A stretch of DNA of 64,000 bases, taken from assembly GCA_021797775.1 (NCBI GenBank), contig JAJZZC010000003.1:1-64000 (forward strand), written 5' to 3'. Below are positions 57,696 through 64,000 of the stretch, in pieces. The DNA is from Bacillota bacterium. Lineage in GTDB: Bacteria; Bacillota; Sulfobacillia; RBS10-35; JAJYVN01. A program made the position numbers and the translations under genes. Each line of letters opens with the position of its first letter. The stretch's first letter is position 1. The notes beneath the pieces are model-generated. The model was not told the DNA's origin. It saw only the letters and a program-made list of their open reading frames with translations, and made no database searches.

Positions 57696-59579
57696 ATGTC
57701 CGCGACACCGCCCGCCGCCCGCACCCCGGCCCCGGCCTTGGCTTCCGCCGAGGGAGCAGCGGCCGGCGCCACCGCCACGCTCCCGTCGCGTGCCGAGATC
57801 GCCGAAGGCGACCGGTGGCGCCTGGAGGACATCTTCCCGGACGATGCGGCCTGGGCGGCCGGGTTCGCCCAGCTGGAGTCACGCGTGGGTGCGGCCGCGT
57901 CCGTCCGCGGGCACCTGGGCGAGGGACCGGTCATACTGCTTGGGGCGTTGCGCGCGCAGGAGGAGATCAGCCAGCTGATCGAGCGGCTGTTCGCCTATGC
58001 GCACATGCACCAGGACGAGGACAGCCGCGTGAGCCGCTATCAAGAGATGGTGGACCGCGTCTCGACCCTCGCCACGCGGATCGAGAGCGAGTGGGCGTTC
58101 TTCGAGCCGGAGGTGCTGGCGCTGCCGGAGCCTGACCTGCGGGCCTGGCTCGCGGAGCCCCCTGCTGGCGCGGGCGATCTTGTTGTCTACCGGCACAAGC
58201 TCGACAACCTGCTGCGCCAGAAGCCCCACGTGCTCGCCGCCGAGCAGGAGGAACTCCTGGCGCGCGCCGGAGAGGTGGCCCGCGCCCCGGAGGCCGTTTT
58301 CGGGATGCTCAACGACGCCGACCTGCGCTTCCCGAGCATCCAAGACGAGCACGGGCGCGAGGTCGAACTGACCAAGGGCCGCTACGTGCGCTTCCTGGAG
58401 AGCCACGACCGCCGCGTGCGGCGCGAGGCCTTCGAAACCCTCTACGCCACCTACGCTAAACAGCGCAACACGCTGGGCGCGCTCCTCGGGGCCTCGGTGC
58501 GCCGCGACTGGTTCTACGCCGAGTCCCGTCACTACCCGTCGTCCCTGGCCATGGCGCTGGACGGCGACAACGTCCCCGCCTCCGTCTACGACAACCTGAT
58601 CGCTTCGGTGCACGCTCACCTGCCCGCGCTGCACCGCTACCTGCGGCTGCGCCGCCGGGCGCTCGGGCTCGACCGCCTGCACATGTACGACCTGTATGTG
58701 CCGCTTGTGCCGCAGCCGGAACGGCACATCCCCTACGCCGAGGCCGTGCGCACAGTCGCCGCGGGGCTGGCCCCACTGGGGGCGGACTACGTGCACCGTT
58801 ACCAGGAGGCGCTGGCCGCGCGCTGGGTCGACGTCTACGAGAACCAGGGCAAGACGAGCGGCGCGTATTCCTGGGGTGTGTACGGTGTCCACCCGTTTGT
58901 GCTGCTGAACTATCAGGGCACCGTGGACCACGTCTTCACCATCGCCCACGAGTTCGGCCACGCCCTGCACAGCGAACTGGCGCAGGAGGCGCAGCCCTAT
59001 CCCTACGCCGGCCACTCCATCTTCGTGGCCGAGGTGGCGAGCACCGTCAACGAGGCTCTGCTGGTGCGCCACCTGCTGGCGCACGCCACCGACAAGGCGG
59101 AGCGTGCCTATCTGGTCAACCACCACCTCGAGGAGTTCCGCGGCACCGTGTTCCGCCAGGTGATGTTCGCCGAGTTCGAGAAGCGTATCCACGAGACGGT
59201 CGAAGCGGGAGGGGCGCTCTCGGCTGACAACCTCTCGTCGCTGTACCGCGAGCTGAACCTGTTGTACTACGGCCCCGAAGTCGAGGTCGACCCCGCGATC
59301 GACCTGGAGTGGGCGCGCATCCCGCACTTCTACCGCGCCTACTACGTGTACAAGTACGCCACAGGCTTCTCTGCGGCCGAGGCCCTGGCGGAAGCGGTGC
59401 GCGGCGAGGGGGAGCCCGCGGTGCGCCGCTACCTGGACTTCCTGCGCGGCGGGGCCTCCCGGTATCCCGTGGATCTCCTGCGCGGCGCCGGCGTCGACAT
59501 GACCTCGCCCGCGCCCGTGGATGCGGCGCTCGGGGTGTTCGTGCGCTTGGTCGAGGAGATGGAGGGCCTGGTGGGCTGA
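57696..59579 (+). CDS. pepF: oligoendopeptidase F
   Basis: Zinc metallopeptidase of family M3, about 627 residues from ATG 57696. The active site is TIAHEFGHALHSEL (HExxH with catalytic Glu), with the third ligand Glu in VAEVASTVNEALL. The N-terminal helical part (WRLEDIFPDDAAW, HMHQDEDSRV) and FSAAEALAEAVRGEGE at the end match PepF. It degrades short peptides in the cytosol. The first 35 residues are an Ala/Pro-rich extension. Confidence 0.95.
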   Translation: MSATPPAARTPAPALASAEGAAAGATATLPSRAEIAEGDRWRLEDIFPDDAAWAAGFAQLESRVGAAASVRGHLGEGPVILLGALRAQEEISQLIERLFAYAHMHQDEDSRVSRYQEMVDRVSTLATRIESEWAFFEPEVLALPEPDLRAWLAEPPAGAGDLVVYRHKLDNLLRQKPHVLAAEQEELLARAGEVARAPEAVFGMLNDADLRFPSIQDEHGREVELTKGRYVRFLESHDRRVRREAFETLYATYAKQRNTLGALLGASVRRDWFYAESRHYPSSLAMALDGDNVPASVYDNLIASVHAHLPALHRYLRLRRRALGLDRLHMYDLYVPLVPQPERHIPYAEAVRTVAAGLAPLGADYVHRYQEALAARWVDVYENQGKTSGAYSWGVYGVHPFVLLNYQGTVDHVFTIAHEFGHALHSELAQEAQPYPYAGHSIFVAEVASTVNEALLVRHLLAHATDKAERAYLVNHHLEEFRGTVFRQVMFAEFEKRIHETVEAGGALSADNLSSLYRELNLLYYGPEVEVDPAIDLEWARIPHFYRAYYVYKYATGFSAAEALAEAVRGEGEPAVRRYLDFLRGGASRYPVDLLRGAGVDMTSPAPVDAALGVFVRLVEEMEGLVG

Positions 59580-60208
59580 AGGAGGGCAGAGGCCGCTTTT
59601 CCCGCCGCGGGCACGGCGGCGGAGGGGGCCGGCCGTCCAGGTGTGGGCGTCCGTGCGCGGGGTGCCGCGCGGACCATGGCGCCGCGGGTGGCGCGCCAGC
59701 GCGTACCGAGCTTCCGGCCCCGGGGCGGCGCCTCGCCGCCGCCCCGGGCACATGGGTGCGCGCGCCTTTTCTGCCCAATTCGCGGGGCGCAGCGGGGTGC
59801 GCGGCCCGCCAGAGCGGGCGTCGCTCGCCCGCAGGCAGCGACGCGGCGCAGCGTCCCCCCGGGCCGGAGCGAGGTGCCCCGCTGCATGCCGCGAGCCGTT
59901 CCCGTGCCGGTGGGCGGGCAGTGGCGGTGCGAGAGCGCGCTCTGGCCCGCACCGGGCGCGGGGCCATGGCTGATCGCACCCGGGCCGCGGCAGCGGAGCG
60001 CCGGCAGGATCGGGCTCGACGTGCGGCCGGGCGCCAGCTTGGCGGGGCGGCCCCGCCGCAGGGCGTCTTTCCCGGTACGCGCGGCGCAGGCCCGTTCCGG
60101 CCGCCGCGCGTGGGGCGAATCGAAGGCGGAAAGGGGCGAAGGCTTGGCGGCGGACGGTGGACGGCCGCGTCAGCGGTCGGTCCATGCGGCACGGGCCAGG
60201 CGACGGAC
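59580..60208. other. pepF-hemQ intergenic region
   Basis: About 630 bases without a recognised gene. Structured element copy E lies near its end. The frame of hemQ is open through the region but lacks family sequence. Confidence 0.45.
60105..60158 (+). promoter_or_regulatory. structured repeat element, copy E
   Basis: GTGGGGCGAATCGAAGGC then GGAAAGGGGCGAAG then GCTTGGCGGCGGACGG matches the core of the other copies; AAGGC can pair with GCTT(G). The leading hairpin is reduced. It ends about 50 nt before hemQ. Confidence 0.52.
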
Positions 60209-60901
60209 ATGCCCGATGGCGAGCGACCCGCGGTTCCCGAGACGCAGTTCAGCCACACCCTGGTCTACCGCCGCACGGAACGCTGGCTGGCGGTGGGGGA
60301 CGGCATCCGCCCGGCCGCGGTAGAAGTGGAGGCGGCGCTGGCCGCGCACGCGGACGTCGCCGTGCGCGGGATCTATACCGTCGCCGGGCTGCGGCCCGAC
60401 GCCGACCTCGCGATCTGGCTGCTGGCCGAGGACGTGGAGCGCGTGCAGGCGGTGACCGCCGCGGTGCGGCGCACGGCCTTTGGCCGCGCCTGTGACCTCT
60501 CATACGCCTTCCTCGGGGTGGCGCACCGGCCGGAGTACGTGGGTGACCACTACGCCAGCTTTCAGTTGGGGAAGCCGCCCTTGCGGTACCTCTGTCTCTA
60601 TCCCTTCGTGCGCACGCCGGAATGGTACCTGCTGCCGCACGCCGAGCGCGCACGCATCCTGCGGGAGCACGGCATGATGGGTGCCGAGTTCCCGGAGGTG
60701 CAGACCAACAACGTCCAGGCCTTCGGGCTTGGCGACTGGGAGTGGCTGCTCCATTTCGAGTGCAACCGCCCGGAGCGTTTCACCGCGCTGATCCGCCGGC
60801 TGCGCGAAGCTGAGGCCCGCCGCTACACCAGGCTGGAGATCCCCTTCATCCTCGGCCGCCGGGTCGAGCGCGTCGAGGAGGCCCTGCACGCGCTCGGGTA
60901 A
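60209..60901 (+). CDS. hemQ: coproheme decarboxylase (chlorite dismutase-like)
   Basis: Last step of the monoderm haem pathway: coproheme to protohaem. 230 residues from ATG 60209. YPFVRTPEWYLLPHAERARI contains the family Tyr region, followed by HGMMGAEF, NNVQAFGLGDWEWLLHFECN and a late TRLEIPFILGRR. The length and the lack of the chlorite dismutase distal Arg context favour HemQ. Other hem genes are not in the window. Structured element copy E is upstream. Confidence 0.9.
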   Translation: MPDGERPAVPETQFSHTLVYRRTERWLAVGDGIRPAAVEVEAALAAHADVAVRGIYTVAGLRPDADLAIWLLAEDVERVQAVTAAVRRTAFGRACDLSYAFLGVAHRPEYVGDHYASFQLGKPPLRYLCLYPFVRTPEWYLLPHAERARILREHGMMGAEFPEVQTNNVQAFGLGDWEWLLHFECNRPERFTALIRRLREAEARRYTRLEIPFILGRRVERVEEALHALG

Positions 60902-61155
60902 TGGTCGGACGGGCCTGGTTCTGCCCCCGTCCCGTCTGGACCGCCGGATCCCGCCGGCCGGGTTGTGCGTGGTCGTGTGCAGACAGAGAGCGCATCGGCG
61001 AAGGGCGTGCCCGGACGCCAATCAGGGCGCCTCTCGGCGGCACGCGGCCATTCGGTGGACATTCCGATAGCGGGATGGGGGATGCCGGCGGAGTGACCCA
61101 TCCCGACGGGACCGGACGCGCCCCGCTGACTGGCCCCGGTGTGGCAACACGTGGG

Positions 61156-62400
61156 CTACGGGTGCACCGCTAACGGCCACCACGCCATCGCCTGGCTGAC
61201 CGCCAGCACGGCTGCAGCGGCGCCCGGGCCGCCGACGGAGCGGGCACCCGTCGCCAGGACGCCGGCAGCCACCAGGGTGACGATCCCCGACGAGGCGGGG
61301 GGACCCGCGGTACCGCCGGCCAGCAGGCACGCCCCTAGCGCGAGTGCCGAGGCGTGTAGGGGAGGTAGCAGTTCGGCGGCACGGGCCTGCAGCAGGCCGA
61401 AGCAGAGGGCGGCCTGTGCGGCGGGCAGGAGCACCGCGTAGAGCGGCAAGAGCGCGAGCGCGTGAGCCGCGTGGGTGTGGCGTGCCGCCATTCCCCCGAC
61501 CAGCGCGGCGGCCACGACGAAGGGCGCGAGCAGCGCAGGCTGAGGCGCAGGCAGGACGAGTTCCCGCCAGTGGACGTAGCGGTTGCGCACGGCGAGGGCG
61601 ACGGCCACGGCCGCGGCAAAGGCGGTCGCCAGCGCGGTCCCGACCGCGCCCAGGGGACCCGTGAGCGCGGCAGGCACGAGCAGGGCCGAGAGGATGTAGA
61701 CCGCCAGCAGCCGCGCGGACGATGCGGCAGGGGACACCAACCGTGCGGACAACGGCAGCACCGCAGGCCGGGGCCTCTCCACGGCGTCGCGCAGCACGCG
61801 CCACCCGCCGTTGGTGAGCCGCGCGGCGGCCAGCAGGCCCCCTTCGGCCGCCTGTCGCAGGGTTTGCAGAGCCGACCGGCCGGCCGCGAGCCACGGTGAT
61901 GTTCCTTTCGGGGCGCTGGCGGCCGCACCGTCCGCATCGGTCGCGTCGGCAGCCAGGACGGCCGGCCGCGGCGGTTGCGGGTCCACGGGGTGCCGCCCGT
62001 GCCAAAGGGCGGCACCTCCGGGCGCCCTGCCGGCGTCTGCGGCCCAGGCGTCTCCGTTGCCGGAAGGGGACACCAGCGGATCCATGCCCGGAGATGGCCT
62101 CCCGCATGGCGGCGGGGCGGGCGCCCCCGGCGCGCCCGCCGGAGGTCGCGTTTTCGCGCTACCACCACTTCCCGGGTCTGCTGTCCAGAGACCCAGCGGC
62201 TCCACCCCGGATCCGGCGGAGGCGGTCGCGGCCGCGCGCGCTGGCGGCTGCGACGGCGGTCCCGGCGGAGCCGGCAGTTCCGGCGCGACGCGCCAGGGTG
62301 CGGCGCCGCCGGGCGGAGTGGCGGCGTTTTCCCACGTCCCCTCCGTGCTCGCCGGCGGAGCGGGCGGCTGGCCGACCGTTCCGTCGGGCAGCCCCGTCAC
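61156..62400 (-). CDS. hypothetical multi-pass membrane protein with Pro/Gly-rich N-terminus
   Basis: 414 residues. Residues 1-180 are disordered-looking, Pro/Ala/Gly-rich; residues 220-414 have about five to six transmembrane segments (for example LLAVYILSALLVPAALTGPL, LLAPFVVAAALVGGM, LLPLYAVLLPAAQAALCFG). No family was recognised. The hydrophobic pattern is unlikely by chance in this frame, but the N-terminal part could be an overlong start; an internal start is possible. Confidence 0.5.
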   Translation of the reverse strand: MTGLPDGTVGQPPAPPASTEGTWENAATPPGGAAPWRVAPELPAPPGPPSQPPARAAATASAGSGVEPLGLWTADPGSGGSAKTRPPAGAPGAPAPPPCGRPSPGMDPLVSPSGNGDAWAADAGRAPGGAALWHGRHPVDPQPPRPAVLAADATDADGAAASAPKGTSPWLAAGRSALQTLRQAAEGGLLAAARLTNGGWRVLRDAVERPRPAVLPLSARLVSPAASSARLLAVYILSALLVPAALTGPLGAVGTALATAFAAAVAVALAVRNRYVHWRELVLPAPQPALLAPFVVAAALVGGMAARHTHAAHALALLPLYAVLLPAAQAALCFGLLQARAAELLPPLHASALALGACLLAGGTAGPPASSGIVTLVAAGVLATGARSVGGPGAAAAVLAVSQAMAWWPLAVHP

Positions 62401-62429
62401 CCTACCCGCGCACCGACAGCCGCCACGAC

Positions 62430-62638
62430 GCTTGTCTCATCTGGATTACGGTGCGCACGTCACCCCCGACGCCCCGTGCTCCTGCTTCCTCCCGCCCGAC
62501 GACTGGCAGGCCCTCTACTGTCGCATCCACCTCGGCCGTCGCGGGGATAGCGAACCGGGCGTCGATGTCCAGTGGCGCGGCTTCCGACGGCTCCAGGAAA
62601 ACGTACGCATGTGGCGCATCCTGCACGGCCGCGAGTAG
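62430..62638 (+). pseudogene. C-terminal remnant of an IS4-type transposase
   Basis: The frame reads DDWQALYCRIHLG directly followed by RRGDSEPGVDVQWRGFRRLQ. In IS4-group transposases EWQALYC-IHRT and GRKGDGEPGVxxLWRG are C-terminal motifs separated by about 20 residues; here that spacer and the whole catalytic domain are missing. No start codon precedes it. Confidence 0.6.
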
Positions 62639-63568
62639 TGGCCGCGACGACCCGCGGTTCGTCCCCCTCGCACCGACCCGTTCTGCTGCCCCCCGGTGCC
62701 TTGCTTCGCCGTCGGCACGCACACGACACGTCCCGTTCACTCCTCCTGTGCAACACCCCACCCATTTCGTCTCTTGCGTTGTCTCTCTTCTGCCCTTGCC
62801 CGTTTCATCGCCTTGATGCCTGCGTGAACCGTCAGGTGCTTGTGGGTAACGGGTAGGCTTTAGCCGTAGCGAGATTGAAGCAGCTACCCTAAACACGGCA
62901 CCGGTCGCGCCGAAGATGTGGATGTGAGTAGATGTGACGGATGGCAAGAGCGATAATGGCGGTGCGGGCAACGCTGGAGGAGGTGAGCGCCGTGGGCGGG
63001 TAGGCGGGTGCAGGGCCTAGAGGCCGACGGGGTGCTCAGCGTGCCATGCGAGTGGTTTCCCGCCGAGCCTGCCGAGGAGCGCCCACCGGACCCGTGGCGA
63101 GAGGGCGAGGAGGGTTGGCTGGAGACGGAGGTGGGCCTGTTCGGCCCCACGATGCGCACGGCGTTCAAGCGTCTGGCGGAAGGATTGACGCGGGTGGCGC
63201 GCGGCAAGGCGACCACGCCGCCTGTCTGCGGGGACCTCGCCTCCGAGCAGGTGGCAGCGGTCGAGACCTTGGGCAACGAGACCGGCGCCCTGCGTGGGGA
63301 GTTGCAGCAGAGGCTGCAGGCGCGTTCGGGCTCAACAGGCCGTACGTGGACGACGCGGCCCCGAGCGCCGATGTCCCGGCGGTTTGCTGCGTGTCGCACC
63401 GGATGCTCCTGCGAAAAAGGCCGCGGGTGCCACTACCGGTAGTAGGGGCGCCCGCAGCGACCTACTCCGACGGCGGTGCGCGAGTCGGTCCCGCCTTTTT
63501 CATGCCGCGTGGCGCCGGGCCCCGCCGGCATGGGGGGTTTACGGGAACAGGGACGAAGGGGGAACGGC
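62639..63568. other. debris region, uncertain coding content
   Basis: About 930 bases. GGGTAGGCT at about 62849-62857 and AGCTACCC at about 62882-62889 form a hairpin with a T/A-richer centre. A plus-strand frame at 63008-63442 (EEGWLETEVGLFGPTMRTAFKR at one point) vaguely recalls the N-terminus of a zinc-finger transposase, but is not convincing. The whole stretch is likely decayed mobile DNA. Confidence 0.4.
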
Positions 63569-64000
63569 ATGACGGACGAGCGAGCGCAGGGTGCCCGGGA
63601 GCGCGCGCCAGGGGAGTTCCGCCATCTACGGCCCGAGGACCGGGAGGCGTTCGAGCACCTGCAGCGCCGGGGCTACGCCTCCGGTCACGGCACGCTGCAC
63701 GCCGGGGCCGCACGGCGCCCGGAACCCGGGCCGCACGCGGCCGAGCAGGTAACGGACGACGGTGCACGGGGCTACTTCGTCGGTGGCCGCGCCGTGGCGG
63801 GCGCGTATGTCAAGCGCTATCAGACCTGGTGGGGCGCCGATGATCTGCCCATGGAGAGCGTCGGGGGCGTGGTGGCCCTGCCGGAGGCGCGGCGCCGCGG
63901 CTACACGGCCCAGGTGATGACGGGCCTCATCGGCGATATGCGCGCGCGCGGCGTCGCCATCTCGACCATCACCACGCCCTTCTCCTATGCCTTCTACCGC
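63569..64000 (+). CDS. GNAT acetyltransferase, Eis-like (3' partial)
   Basis: 144 residues from ATG 63569, after GAAGGGGG; the frame is still open at the window end. EFRHLRPEDREAFEHLQ is followed by a low-complexity stretch and then VGGVVALPEARRRGYTAQVM with the acetyl-CoA-binding motif, MRARGVAISTITTPFSYAFYR. The PFSYxFYR motif after the GNAT core is typical of Eis-type acetyltransferases. Substrate unknown. Confidence 0.82.
   Translation, partial: MTDERAQGARERAPGEFRHLRPEDREAFEHLQRRGYASGHGTLHAGAARRPEPGPHAAEQVTDDGARGYFVGGRAVAGAYVKRYQTWWGADDLPMESVGGVVALPEARRRGYTAQVMTGLIGDMRARGVAISTITTPFSYAFYR

Noticed and set aside
61811-62638. Single plus-strand gene of 275 codons across 61811-62638
   Set aside because: Only its last 65 codons resemble protein (transposase tail); the rest is the shadow of the minus-strand membrane-protein gene.
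62849-62889. CRISPR-like repeat (GAGATTGAAGC string)
   Set aside because: It occurs once, with no spacers or cas genes; the hairpin fits mobile-element debris better.

Overview
The window is a very GC-rich bacterial chromosome segment. Its gene content and order fit a deep-branching, high-GC member of the Bacillota (a Symbiobacterium-, Thermaerobacter- or Sulfobacillus-like lineage); the genus cannot be fixed from the sequence. The supporting signs are the order rplU-prp-rpmA-obgE-nadD-yqeK-rsfS, an N-terminally extended L27 with its Prp protease, a Bacillota-type L10 leader, a large purine operon with PurS plus a small PurL, HemQ, and PepF. GTG and TTG starts preceded by strong Shine-Dalgarno sequences are common.

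Layout. (1) 1-3.2 kb: two overlapping half-transporter genes of a heterodimeric ABC exporter, the first cut by the window edge. (2) 3.2-17.9 kb: purine salvage and synthesis (hpt, guaA, purE, purB, purS-purQ-purL-purF-purM-purH-purD). purK, purC and purN are not in the cluster. (3) 17.9-23 kb: a DedA protein, then a convergent minus-strand operon (diacylglycerol-type glycosyltransferase, MFS permease, polysaccharide deacetylase, YkoP-like protein). (4) 23.9-28.1 kb: rpmG, tRNA-Trp, secE, nusG, rplK, rplA, L10 leader, rplJ, rplL. (5) 28.1-34 kb: rplU, prp, rpmA, a small unknown gene, obgE, nadD, yqeK, rsfS, tRNA-Ala. (6) 34-43.4 kb: a second glycosyltransferase of the same family, leuS, an FAD reductase, holA, an acetyltransferase, a hypothetical gene and rpsT. 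(7) 43.5-48.3 kb: an oxidoreductase, an ATP-dependent DNA ligase, sufB and a small Rieske protein. (8) 48.3-64 kb: a more fluid region with a SurA-like lipid-face chaperone candidate, a Cys-rich protein and its decayed duplicate, a VOC protein, an NRAMP-like transporter, a sugar isomerase/epimerase, a SecB-like protein, pepF, hemQ, a membrane protein, transposase debris and the start of an Eis-like acetyltransferase.

Three non-gene signals stand out. First, a roughly 40-65 nt structured element (CCCC-hairpin, AAATC, GGCCGAAAGGGGCGAAGCCTGG-like core split here only by description) occurs six times, always on the plus strand and always 30-75 nt upstream of a start codon, including guaA and purS; it looks like a cis-regulatory RNA family. 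Second, two copies of an exactly 241-bp miniature inverted-repeat element (CAGGG...CCCTG ends) are each flanked by a perfect, locus-specific 10-bp direct repeat. Third, about 735 bp around the Cys-rich gene were duplicated 4.6 kb downstream, where the copy has an early stop codon and is cut by the miniature element. Several lower-GC patches (about 52.1-52.8 and 56.6-57.4 kb) look acquired.
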